Shown in pieces: positions 50,201 through 61,367 of a stretch of DNA of 64,000 bases; position 1 is the first letter of the stretch, and each line of letters begins with the position of its first letter. This stretch comes from Sitta carolinensis (lineage: Eukaryota; Chordata; Aves; Passeriformes; Sittidae). The position numbers and the translations under genes were made by a program. Below the pieces are notes generated by a model. That model saw only the letters and a list, made by a program, of their open reading frames with translations, searched no databases and was not told the origin of the DNA. The stretch spans positions 80,788,743-80,852,742 of the forward strand of contig CM063283.1 in the NCBI GenBank assembly GCA_032173965.1, written 5' to 3'.

Positions 50201-53200
50201 AATTAGAAATACTGATTTTATTAATCTAAAATGTGATAAAACTCTTCAGGGGGTCTGGCTGCATGCTTTTTAAATACAGTATAAATCATAGCTGTAAACC
50301 CTCATCTTGGATGTATGGAGTGTCACAGAATATTCCTTATTAATAATACAGAGCTTCCTCTTAAGCAAATATGTACTTAGAAATCAGGTTAAGGCAAGAC
50401 GTTTTGCAAAGAACTCAGTAGACAGTTCATTTGGCTAATAAACTCCAGCTTGTGGGCAGGATTATGAATTGTGATGATAAAAAACAACAACCAGATGAAG
50501 AGTTGGAAAAAAGATAAAACATGACAGCAATAACACTTTTTAATTTATTTCACTGAGATTTCTGTATTTGCACAAATTCTTTCCCTAATGTGTTCTTTTA
50601 TACATATGTATATTTCACTTCATTATGTTCCTCTTGTCTGCGAAGAAAACCTTTCAGAAAAAGGAAGGTTTACTTTCTCAGTATGGAATGTGATATTTAA
50701 GGAATATTTTTCCCATTCCATGCTTTTTAAGTAGGCTTACGTTTTGCCTACTTTTACTCAATAACTGAGTCTTTTCTTTCCTCATGAATTGTCAAATGAC
50801 ATTACATAAACTATGACACAATTACATTGTATGTATTAGTATGTTGAGTTGATGATGATGATGATAAAGATTTCATGAAGATTATAAAGTATAGAAGAGT
50901 ACTAAGAGATAATTTTTACAGAATGAGCCAACATTAAGGATCATCATTTGTTGTTCAATATAAACATCTGCACTCTAAAACAAAAATGAGTCCTTAAGAT
51001 ATCACATTGTAGTCATAGAGAAATAGCAGTTTTTCTTTGGTCAAATTCTTCAGTAACACAGAATTCAGACTGTGAATCTGTTCACATAATTCACTATTGT
51101 GTCTCAGGTTAGTATGTCTACTAAAGTCCAAATTAAATCCCAAACCCTAACCAGGAAATCAAAAAGGAATTATATCTGTTCTGCCTTCAAAGGAACATTT
51201 TCAAAAGGAGAACAATTTTGCAGTAAATATTCCTCAAAGAGGTTTTGTTGTTTTAAAATTATCTTGAATGAATGTTTGAATACCATTTACCATTTTTTAT
51301 GATACATCTTTTTTATAAGCATATCTTTTATTCCCTAATTTTTGGTTCAGTCCTTATCCACTCCGTTGAATTAAAATGCCTTTGTGTACATCAACTGTAT
51401 ATTTCTGTCAAGATTTTATCAGGATTTTTATAAACAATAAAAATGCAGTATCATGACCATGACAAAATGATGTTTCATTCAACAATGAATTCAAAAGTCT
51501 TATTATTTATCATCAGTGAAGAGTTTCATGAGCAGCTTTGAGTTATTGGAGGAGCTTGGAAAATGCCAGCATGTTTGACAGCTAGGCATGGCCATTCACA
51601 GCAGCAATGTCCAGTGGAGCTCCTGGAGGCTGGAGCTGAAACAGTACAAGAGACAATGGGACAACTAATTTTTCTCACTCTAAATTCATGGCTATATTTT
51701 ATATCTGTGGTTTAGATACTACTAAACAAGCTCCCATTTTAATGGAACCATCAGGAGCCACAAGAGCCAGGCTGACTACCTTGTTTCTCATGGCTCCATC
51801 AAGTGGCCCACATGCTCCATTACAGACAAATACATTTGCCTCTGAACCAGGACCTAGTTTCTGTTCCAGACAAGCACATTAATTTTCAATAGCATAGAAC
51901 AGAAAAATAATGTTCAGTGGCACCAATTTGATGTATTTGGGTCAGATCAGAATGATTTGACAAAAACATTTTGTCTTTTATTATATTCTAAAATGAGCAG
52001 CTTTTGCAGAGCAAATTAGAAGTCATGAAAGCCTTTTTATTCACATTAATACATTGTGAATACAAAAGGAAAGCTTACTTCTGGGTAGCCCTCACATCTC
52101 CCTACTCATGGGTAGCTTTGGGGAAATACGATCAAACAAGATTTTTCAAAATGAGAGTTTTCATCTTCAGTGTTATTTGTGCCTCATAGCTTTTGATGGT
52201 AATGACACACACACCTCTCCCACTTTAAATGTTGGCTCTGAGATAGGAACAGTGACTTAAAAGTGTGTTTTTCTCTGCGTTGATTGTAAAGAGGACCCAA
52301 GGGCGACTAGCTAAGATGTACACAACTATACTCTGTACTGTTACTCTTTGTCACTTGCATTGCACATCTTTTTTTCTGTCAAGGGGCTTGGAAATATTCC
52401 AGGGACATGACAGTAACTGAATATTTATAGCCCTTAAATTCAGAGAGCTATCTCTTTGAAACTTGCCCAGACTGAGATTTTGGTGAGGTATCAGATTATT
52501 ATCTCCTAGATCTCCTGCACCACACTTGGGACAGCAAGTAAATTTATGTATGAAAGAGGGATAACTTTTAAACACTCTCAACCCTTTTTTAGAAACATTG
52601 TCTACAGAGCTTAGTTTCATTTAGAAACAGGTTTTATGAAGAGTGATTTGGGAGGAAATGCCATCAAAATTAAAACTTTACTTCAGCAATTTAATCTCCA
52701 TATCACAACCAGGATTTTCCATATGCTAGAACAGATCGAAACAAGTGTGCTGGTCTAGAAAATGTGATCTCTCCCTAAATCATGTGTAACACTGGATACT
52801 GTCCATTCAAATCAGCAGTATTAAGCTTTCTGTATCTAAGAATTTATTAAATTTCTCAAAGATATGTATCCAAAAACATATAGATGAATTTACAGTTGTA
52901 AAAGTTGGGGTGTTTAATTGTGAAAAAAACACAATGTTTTGTTCTCTGTACTCTCACAGTTTTTGGCTACTCTGCATTTATACAGAGGGAATTAGCTTCC
53001 TGCTAGAAACTGTTTTGAGAAAGAAAGGGTAACAGAAATATTACACTTTAGTTTTGTGAGAAAAATGGGTGGGAAATATGCCTTGAAGCATTAGAAGCCT
53101 AAGCATGCAAGTGCCACAGGAATTTTTCAAGACAGCCGAAGCACCTAATTTCTTACATCATGAGTCAGATAAATAAGGTATACTTTAACATGTGAACTAT

Positions 53201-53235
53201 GGAGACATAAATCTACAATTTGAGAGTCTGCTGAG
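47261..53235. other. Unique AT-rich DNA, no gene recognised
   Basis: Six kilobases without a recognisable transposon. A short (GAT)n run lies at 50850-50866. Frames reach 89 codons (52351-52620, minus) with no domain. Confidence 0.5.
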
Positions 53236-53430
53236 TCATAGAGGCAGAGAGTAATTTAGGGTGGGAGGTGGAGATCACTAGTCTGGTCCAACCCACTGTT
53301 CAGCTGAGATCAGACTTCCCAAGACCTTTTGAATTTTTTTAATATCCCCACAGATTAAAAGTTCATAGCCTCTTTACACAACCTCTTTTAGGGTTTCAGT
53401 ACCCTGATTTTTTTCCAAATATTCAAATAT

Positions 53431-53467
53431 ATGTGTGTGTGTGTGTGTATTGTGTGTGTGTGTGTGT
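53431..53467. repeat. (GT)n microsatellite inside CR1 relic
   Basis: About nine GT units, a TATT interruption, then about eight more. It lies within the old CR1 fragment. Confidence 0.92.
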
Positions 53468-53489
53468 CTATTCCTAATGTTCAAAATAT

Positions 53490-53507
53490 CATATGTTGCA
53501 ACATATG
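53490..53507. repeat. 18-bp perfect palindrome
   Basis: CATATGTTGCAACATATG equals its own reverse complement. It contains a TTGCAA core and two CATATG E-box-like ends. It lies in the decayed CR1 and is probably a chance product of mutation. Confidence 0.9.
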
Positions 53508-53775
53508 TTCTTGAGCATTCCCTGCTATTAAGTATCTGAAGGCAGCAACATCTCCTCTTTGCCTTCTCATTCTAAGAAAAATATGTCATGCTCTCAGTCT
53601 CTTCTCGTACATCACATACATTCAAATATGCAGTCATCTAAGTGGTCCTCCACTGGGAAACCCAAAACTGGACACAGCACTGCAGGTGAAGCTAACAAGA
53701 GCTGAATAGACGGGAATAACCACTATCACTAAACTGCTACCTTCAGTCCTGCTCACACAGCACTGTATGCAGTTA

Positions 53776-54680
53776 TTTTCCTTTGGTGAAAGCACATACA
53801 TGTATTTATTTCACTTCAATTTCTTCCTTCCAAAATTTAGGTTCAATAGCTGCATCGTGATCAAACGTGGAGTCTCTTAAGATCGCTTCCAAAAACATGG
53901 TAGCAATCTTTCAAAAAAACCACACAGATGAAGGTTTGGCTTTTGCCTAGCACTCTGATACTTACAGCACTTTGACAATAAAAAAGATGGGAAACTTTGA
54001 AACTCCAACACAGCTGAGAAGGGTCCAATCCTATATCTCTAAGCTTCCAGGAGATTCTCATAATCTTCAGACTTAAATCCAGAATGGGGAGAAAAACCTC
54101 CTGACTTCTAGTAAAAGACCTAGTTGATTGCTACAAATGAACCAATAGTTGATAGGTACAAAAAGGAAATAAATAAAGAAGCTGGGTACTCACCTTGGCT
54201 TGTGTTTTTACTTTGTGCTCTCTAAACAGAGAGTAAGATTGCATTTTACAGTAAACAGTCACTGGAAAAAGGCATAAGAACTTAATTTTAAAAGGAAACA
54301 AAAATTATGTTAACACCCAACAACACTTCTCATTAATAAGTCACAACATCTGTACTGACTACCAGGTAAATATCAATATATTCAAATTTGTGACCAGTAC
54401 ATGCTGTTGGTAAATAAATATAAATGTTACTTTAGCATTCACTCCAGAGCTTGTTTAATAATTTAGATTTGGTACATTTCACCTTCCTAAATAAGTGCTT
54501 TGAAATCTTGGGACTGCTTTGAAACATTAATGATATCCTACTGAATAACAGTATCAGAGTCTGATCTCCATATACATTAAAGATCATGTAAATATTTTAA
54601 TTCTTCTGGTTTTCATCAGTATTTTACACGACATTTAAAAAATTAGAAAATACTGTTGTAAGAATTTTTTATCTTCTTTT
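53776..54680. other. Unique non-coding DNA
   Basis: AT-rich DNA between two CR1 pieces; no gene or repeat is recognised. Confidence 0.55.
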
Positions 54681-54738
54681 AGTGACTAGATGATCTTTAA
54701 GGTCTCTTCCAATCCAAAGCATTCTATGATTCCATAAT
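54681..54738 (+). mobile_element. CR1 LINE 3' tip (about 58 bp, plus strand)
   Basis: The sequence 'gactagatgatctttaagg' followed by 'tctcttccaatccaaagc' and 'attctatgattccataatt' is the last 60 bp or so of a CR1 3' UTR with its 8-bp tail repeat. It is an extreme 5' truncation. Confidence 0.9.
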
Positions 54739-56011
54739 TTTACACACAAAATGATTTTTAGTGAACCTATTAATTGCAACAGGAATATGATAAGCTAAGA
54801 GATTTTTCACTTCTAAACCCAGTTAGTTTGGAATGATATTAAGATTAATGGGTTTTAGTGTTAGTTTCAGTTTATCTAATTTGAAATTTAAATATTAGAA
54901 GCCATCTTGTTTCTTAATGTAAGTCAGTTAGAGAAGACGTGTCTATTTCATGTTTGAATAGAAGTTAACGATAAAAATTATTGCTCAAATATAACCTATA
55001 AGTCCTAGTGTCATACATTTTAATGATTAGAAATGGCTTTTGCTACTTAGTGCACCTCTCATATATTCTGATCTGAATTTGGTAATCCATTAAAAAAGGA
55101 AAAAAAAATCAGAACAAGGTTATAAAATCAAGCCACAATATATCATCTTACCTCAAACTGCAGAGATGATTTTTGGCACAGTTTCTGACCTCTTGCAATA
55201 AAGTTATAGATATTTTTCATTAACATTCTAATGTCTTTTCCATCTCTTGAAAGGTAAGTTCCCCAGTCAATTTTCTCCTTACCATGTAGAACTCTCCCCT
55301 CTTAGGTTTTGTATACTTATTTATCTAGAATCTGAGAGAAAAAGAGTAAAAAATGTAGATAAAATTAAGGGGCTAGATTCCCCAAAATATTTTAATTTCT
55401 TAAGCAGGTCATGTTCTCAGTTACTTATTCTCCCTAGTTTCAAGCATCTTTTACTGTTCCATAAATGTAGCAAATATTTGGCAGCCAGAGTTTAAACTGT
55501 CCAAAATCTACCTTGAAGGTTTTGCAATTTTATATGAGAAAAATGAGAGCTGTCTGGGTGATGTGAAGTTCTGTGATAGCAAATACCATCTGGCTAAATA
55601 GGACAGAGGTTCTGCCTTAGTTTCTAATTATCACAAGGCAAAACCCTTCTAGGAGTTTGTTACAGCAAACTAGAACATTTACAAGAAACATAGTTTGTAG
55701 AATTTGTACAGTAATTCCTTTTTTTTCTGCATATAATGTCCAATGCTAATAATAAAGCCAAATTCTTACACGTGCTAATGACAATTACCAACTGATTTAT
55801 GACTTTCATTCTTCTGCCTTCTTTCTGCCACAATAAGCACAGCTTCCTAACACCCACAGGACAAGAGAGCACTGAACACAGCAGTTTGAATCTAAAAGTA
55901 TGTTGACTGCCTCACCAGCACGCCTTTTAACTTATCAAATAGGGTATATTCCCCTAAACTGGACATATAAAAGATGTACTATGAAATTATCCTAACAATC
56001 CTAGTATATGC
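54739..56011. other. Unique non-coding DNA
   Basis: AT-rich sequence with short frames; nothing recognised. Confidence 0.55.
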
Positions 56012-56144
56012 ATGATATGATATGAGATATGATATGATATGATATGATATGATATGATATGATATGATATGATATGATATGAGATATGATATGATATGAT
56101 ATGATATGATATGATATGATATGATATGATATGATATGATATGA
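56012..56144. repeat. (ATATG)n pentanucleotide array
   Basis: About 26 units of ATATG/GATAT over 133 bp. Two identical GAG interruptions (56024-56026 and 56081-56083), 57 bp apart, suggest that a block of the array was itself duplicated. The minus-strand frame reading ISYHI repeats is produced by the array and is not a gene. Confidence 0.97.
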
Positions 56145-56640
56145 TTATTGATATTCAAGTATTTAGATACTAAAATCTCGCAGGGCTTTTGGTTATATTC
56201 ATGCATTATTTCCATAGAGGATTTTTAAAAAATATTAATTAAAAATTAAATACTTCCTTATAACACAAATATTTTACAACATCAAATTTGGTGGGTATGT
56301 CTGCTTTATGTGTGAAGTACAAATAAAGCCACAGATATGTCAAAGGCTCAAATAATTTTCCTTTCAGATTACATATATAATTATATCTGAGTAACTTAGT
56401 AATTAAGTACTATACCCACAAACAACTGCCTGTAACTAAAGATTTTAGTATTTTTATATAACTATATAAAATCAACATTTAATTTAATACCTTTAATTAA
56501 ACATTTAATTAAATACCTTTCTCCAAATATATCCTTTTTCCATCAAATGGTTGTGCATACGTTTGTCAATGAGACTGCCAACACTTTAACCAAAGAGAGT
56601 GTAGTAATTATCCTTTGACTCCTTGGGCTTATGTACCAGC
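56145..56640. other. AT-rich DNA with a 21-bp tandem duplication
   Basis: Copies at 56474-56494 and 56500-56520 (period 26) differ at one base; both begin aacatttaatt or aacatttaatt-like and end ataccttt. Otherwise unique sequence. Confidence 0.75.
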
Positions 56641-57500
56641 AAGGTGATCCAAACTCAGAAAAACTGAGCTAAATTTTGAAGTCAAGGAGGGGATGTTCTT
56701 TTGCTTCCTTTAAGCTCCACCCAGGTAACAGTCTCACCTGCTGACAAAGGGATAGTTCACCAGCACGGTACATAGAGCTGCATTGTCAACTCCGCCTTAC
56801 ACAGTCGGCAGCAAGCTCAAATCTGCTCTGTGGGTTTTCCCACATCACATACCCACAGAAGATCCTTACCTGCTGGGCAGACAACTGAGTCATCCTTTAA
56901 AAAGACTGATAAAAGAGTTCACTTTTTTCTTCAGACACTGAATCAATGAAGCAGAGCCTTTTCTGTACAAAAACCCTAAGCATATCCCAAAGTGTGTTGT
57001 TCTTTCTCTGAAGGTAAGACCAAGTTCTGGCCACAGGGTGCTTTGGCAGCCCCTGAAATGGCAAGCAATGAACTCGATCCATGGTCCATCTGGGTGATCC
57101 TGTCAGGAGCTGAATGAGACCAGGCCAGAAACAGGACTGAAGACAAGGCAACAATGAGGGTCCAAAATCTGTCAGGCAATAGAGCCATATGAATCAATGG
57201 GTCCATCCCACCCAGGATGCAAGACATTTATAGGGTAGGTCTGAGGTCCAGCTGGGAGGTAGGACCAGAGATGGGAACACCTATGAGACAGTTCAGGGAG
57301 GGAACTATAGCTGAGCTGAAATGGAGCTCACAGGCCCATGGGGAGGAGGAAAGAGGAAGCCCCAGGGAAGACTGAGCAGGAACTGAAATGCCCCATCATG
57401 CCCCTGATAACTTCCTGCCTGAGTGTCATATAGTCCTGCAAAATAGAAGCCAACTGTGCTGAGCTGCATGCAGAAGCTCAACTTATTTGAATGCATGCTG
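56641..57500. other. Unidentified block richer in G+C, possible decayed LTR-type repeat
   Basis: This block is clearly less AT-rich than both flanks and lacks microsatellites. Read on the minus strand it has a CCTATAAATG word (plus-strand 57225-57234) and C/T-rich stretches, which would fit a dispersed repeat such as an LTR. I cannot name a family. Minus-strand frames of 83-85 codons overlap in different registers with no domain, so I do not call a gene. Confidence 0.3.
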
Positions 57501-58369
57501 GTTTAAGATTAAGAGCCGTCTGTTGGTTTAAGTGACTTAGCCAGCATCAGTCTTTTTCATCATACTGCTGTTGGGCAATTCTCCAGCTGCAAAGCTGTCT
57601 CTGAAAGAATGGTCCCAGCATGTATTGACAAGGGTCCCATTCTCTTCTGGACAAACAAGTACTTTCCTCTGCAAATGTGTCATTTTGTAGTTATGCACAA
57701 AAATGAAACCGTTGGTTTGGAGCTCAGCAGAGGCATTCGTTTGCAGCCATCACCTGTAAGGCAAGCAGGTATTCTGGATACTCCTGAAAGACAAGTGCCA
57801 GAAAGCCAGGTGCTTTGCAGCTATTTTGTACCTATGATCAGAAGGTACTATATTTAGGAGTCAGTGTTTGCCTTACGTCCTATCTTCTCTGTAACTGACC
57901 TTTGTAATAGATCTAAAGTGAAGATTAAGTTATATATGTATGTAGACAGTAGGCAAGGTCAAAACCAGGGTGTCCTAGTGAGACAGAAGGGGGCACCCAC
58001 TGATAGCAAATGCTACCTGGTTTAGCTCTTCTAACTCTGAGTTATACAGCTTTAACCTCTCCTGGTTTTCATCATTTGCTTGTCCTCAGCCAGATTACAA
58101 ACTGAGAAACTACTAATTTTCAAAATTAATTATCCTCTCATACTAGGGATCATTAATTCATGGTTTTTTACTTATTTAAAATGTTTGTATTTTAGGAAAA
58201 ATATTAAGAGTCTGCATTGGTTTCCATATACTAAGACAATTAAGAATGACCTGTGTAGTTAGCTAAAGCACTTCTTTGAATGGTAGAAGAACAAAATCCC
58301 TGACCCCTCCTACCAGCTCACCAAACTTCCATGGCATGAACTCTAAATTCTAGCCCTGCAGGAGGAGGA
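57501..58369. other. Unique non-coding DNA
   Basis: An 82-codon plus-strand frame at 57609-57857 has no recognisable domain. No repeat is recognised. Confidence 0.5.
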
Positions 58370-59552
58370 CCCATGAAAGAAGTGACCATCTACAAGGGAA
58401 GCCAGGTGATGAAATATTTTTGGATTTCAGTAAAGCTTCTGATACTGGACAGTTGCTCACGATGGGTGAGCAACTGGCTCATGGGTGAGGCACAAGAGGT
58501 TATAATAAATGATGTTACACTGGACTGGTGGATGTGCATTACTGGGGCTCTGCAGGGCACCATTTTCCATTTTATGCCCAGTTCTCCTCTACATCCTCCG
58601 AAATGACTGGACACAGGACTGGAAAGAATACTAAATTAGTTTGTCTATGATACTAAATAGGGAGGAGCTGTTGATTTCCTTGGAGTCAGAGAGGGCCTGC
58701 AGAAGATGCCTGCAGATAGACCCTGACAAATTTGAAGGCTGACCAATAACCAACCATACAAAGTTCAACAAATACAAATGCCAGATTCTGCACCTGGATG
58801 AGCAACCCTGGATCTACAAACAGATCTACAGACTGGGGAATGAGATGTCAGAGAGCAGCATTGTGGAAAGGGACCTGGGGGTCCTGATCTAGTTGAATGT
58901 GAGTCGACAGTACCCTGGCAGCCAGGAGGGCCAAGCCTGTCCTGGAGGGCCTCAGGCAGAGCACTGACAGCTGGGAAAGGGCCCTCCAGAGAAGATTATC
59001 CCGCTCTTCTCTGAGTTGGGGTGGCCTCACCTCGAGTCCTGTGTACAGTTTTGGGTTCCACAACATAACACAGATATAAAACTATGAGAGACCATCCAAA
59101 GGAGGGCAACAAAAATGATGAGGAGCCTTGAGGAGAAGCTGAGTGAGGGGTGCCTGAGGTCACTTGTTCTGTTCAGCCTCAAGGAGCCTGAGGGGAGACT
59201 TCATGCAGTCTGCAAATTCCTCTAGAGGGGCACAGGAGAGGCAGGCACTGATCTCTTCTCTCTGGTGACCAGTGACAGGACCTGAGAGAATGGCCTGAAG
59301 CTGCATCAGGGAGGGTTTTGGTAACGTATTAGGGAATAATTTTTCACCCACAGGGTGCCTGGGCTCTGGAACAGGCTCCCTGGAGAAATTCATGGCACCA
59401 TGCCTGACAGAGTTCGAGAAGCATTTGGACAACATTCTCAGGCACATGGAGTATGTGATTCTTGGAACTATTGTGCGCAGGATCAGGAGTTGGATTTCAA
59501 TGATCCTTGTGAGTCCGTTCCAACTCAGGGTATTCTATGATTTTATGATTCT
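58370..59552 (+). mobile_element. 5'-truncated CR1 LINE with ORF2 remnant (plus strand)
   Basis: The element begins inside reverse transcriptase. A motif A remnant LDFSKASDT lies near 58420-58446, with the second-to-last hallmark F changed to S. Next comes a 'VSNWLMG' block, then 'TGALQGTIF' in place of the usual SGVPQGS-type block. Between motif A and these blocks sequence is missing, so an internal deletion is likely. Downstream, 'TKLVCL' and 'GGAVDSLGVREGLQKM'-like pieces cover the region after FADD; the FADD box itself is not recognisable. The 3' UTR follows and ends with ttccaactcagggtattcta and a worn ATTCTATG tail at about 59552. Stops and frameshifts are abundant, so it is dead. Its 3' tail resembles the tail of the SINE at 61.25 kb. 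Confidence 0.92.
58395..58780 (+). pseudogene. CR1 reverse-transcriptase fragment, disabled
   Basis: The translated pieces described for this element fall in more than one frame and contain stops. Motif A is degraded and the catalytic FADD box is lost, so no active polymerase could result. It is recognisable only through the order of blocks: LDFSKASDT, then VSNWL, then TGALQGT, then GGAVDSLG. Confidence 0.85.
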
Positions 59553-61246
59553 TATTGCAAGTGACCCTTTCCTGCTTTCCTTCCTTGATGCTCCTGGTTA
59601 CAGCAACATGTACTCTGGGCCAGGTCAGAGGATTTCCCTTAGATGCTCATAAAACACAATGAGAAGGTTTTACTTTTCCAAGTACAAGAAAGAAAACATA
59701 GTTTTAAAAGTAAAATGGCTTTTGAGGAAGAATGCTGAAAGTTTCCTAAGTCATGAAATACTTGAACATGATAATACATGAAATAAGCCAGGATTCCTGG
59801 CTCCTAGACAGAAGCAAGATTCAGACAAAGTAAAGCTCTGCAAAGAGTAGAAATGCATTGATTTTAGAGTAAAACCCAACCGAGAAAATAGGCATGCCAG
59901 GAAAATAGTTTCTGTCAGCTGTCTAGGAATGACAACAACATGAAAAACTTACTATAGGTAGAGATGAAGAAGTAACAAAGTGAGAACAGGAAAGAGGTGT
60001 TATCCTCCTGAAGATCTAAGTGAACTGATTGTTGCATTCTTGATTGTCTTCCATTTGTCTTATAAAGATCATTACAGCAAAAATACTATCAGCTCTGGAC
60101 ATAAGCATCTATTATTCTCTACAGTTAGATTTAGACATTAACAAGAGATGGTGAATGCAAAGGAGAAGATAAAAGGAACTGAAGAAGTACAAAGATAAAG
60201 ATAGAATCACAACAACACAGACAAAGGTTATCAACTTAATAATGCAGACTAATTTCAGTAATTTGAATCCCTAGCTTGTTGACATTTCTGAACATCTTTA
60301 TGCAGTCATTTAATAGAACTAATTTCATGGGAATGGAGGCATAATATAGCAGTTAAGGAGTAATCATCAACTGTATTTGATTATTACTGTTCATGCTTTG
60401 GAAACTCTTTGTAGCTTCTGAATATAATTGACAAAAACTTACATTATATTACTATATTCAAAATTTAAAGCAATCATCCTCATGCTTTTATATCAAACAG
60501 ATAATTAATTATTCAGGCACTCATGTTCTTTCAGATATTCTACAGTTCTCTAGGGAACTAGAGAACACTTTTTCCTACAAAAAGCTAACATGTTAAGAAA
60601 ATTGTATTATGGTATTTACATGAGTATCTCAGAGAATAGGCTTTTCTGTCACACTGGAAATTCTGACAATTTCCTATCAGGTTCTCTGAAACACATACAT
60701 CAAGTAAGCTGAGATCATGTACTTAACATAGACTTGGATTTGAAGGAAGCAAATATGAACAAATAGAGAAAAAGAAACCTCGTTGTCCCAAACCTAATTA
60801 CGTAGTTGCCTAATTAATATTGCTTGGCTAATTAATTAATATTAGTATATACCCATTTTCCCTCTCTTCTTTCATTCTGTAGAAGCTAGAATGTACATTT
60901 GAATATGCTCTTAATTACATGAAACATTTCTTCGAGTCTTTAATGCAGATGCTTAACTTACCAGCATTACTATCAAAATCCCTTTTTTTAAAAAAAAAGG
61001 AAACCTCTGAATTTCAGAGCAGTTACATTTTGTATACTTTTCTGATGGATTACTATAGGGAAGCATTAGGCCATCAGAATACATTTGAACCAGTTCTTTG
61101 CCATAAGCTAGGGATCCAAATTTAGTTTATAGAATACCAGCTGGCATGACCTAGCCTGATGCAGCAGATATTGGTAGTAGTACCCCACCCCGACCATCCT
61201 TGAGGTGAGCAGAGGGTTGTTTCACTACTGTTAATAAAATCCATTA
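59553..61246. other. Unique AT-rich DNA
   Basis: No gene is recognised. A 9-bp inverted repeat GTTCTCTAG/CTAGAGAAC with a GGAA loop lies at 60545-60566. A cluster of four TAATTA-type sites lies at about 60793-60845. Confidence 0.5.
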
Positions 61247-61367
61247 GGATCACGGAATATTCTGAGAAGGAAACGAACAAGGACAATCAAGTCCAACTCT
61301 TAAGTGAATGGCTCATACAGGGATGGAATCCATGACCTTGGCATGCTCCAACCAACTGTGTTAATCT
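61247..61367 (-). mobile_element. tRNA-Ile/CR1 chimeric SINE, TguSINE1-like (minus strand)
   Basis: Read on the minus strand the first part follows tRNA-Ile: A-box region TAACACAGTTGG, then TTGGAGCATG, GCCAAGGTCATGGATTC and CATCCCTGTATGAGCC. About 12 nt covering the anticodon loop are missing between GAGCATG and CCAAGG relative to the tRNA. The B box is worn (GATTCCATCC). The tail GAGTTGGACTTGAT..TCCTTGT..CTCAGAATATTC matches the 3' end of a CR1, so the LINE enzyme can mobilise it in trans. This head-tail combination is known from passerine birds as TguSINE1. It is non-autonomous and has no coding capacity. Exact ends are uncertain by a few bases. Confidence 0.85.

Larger units (their letters stand above)
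53236..53775 (-). mobile_element. Old CR1 LINE 3' fragment (minus strand)
   Basis: The plus-strand order of worn blocks fits the reverse complement of a CR1 3' UTR: 'catagaggcagagagtaatt' then 'agtctggtccaaccc' at the 3' end, 'ttcagtaccctgat', 'tctcctctttgccttctcat', 'ctcagtctcttctcgtac', 'cccaaaactggacacagcac' and 'agagctgaatagacggg'. Divergence is much greater than in the 4.5-7.7 kb copy, so it is an older insertion or subfamily. A (GT)n microsatellite and an 18-bp palindrome lie inside it. Confidence 0.85.

Noticed and set aside
55979..56215. 78-codon minus-strand frame with ISYHI repeats
   Set aside because: Translation of the (ATATG)n array; no start context or flanking coding sequence.
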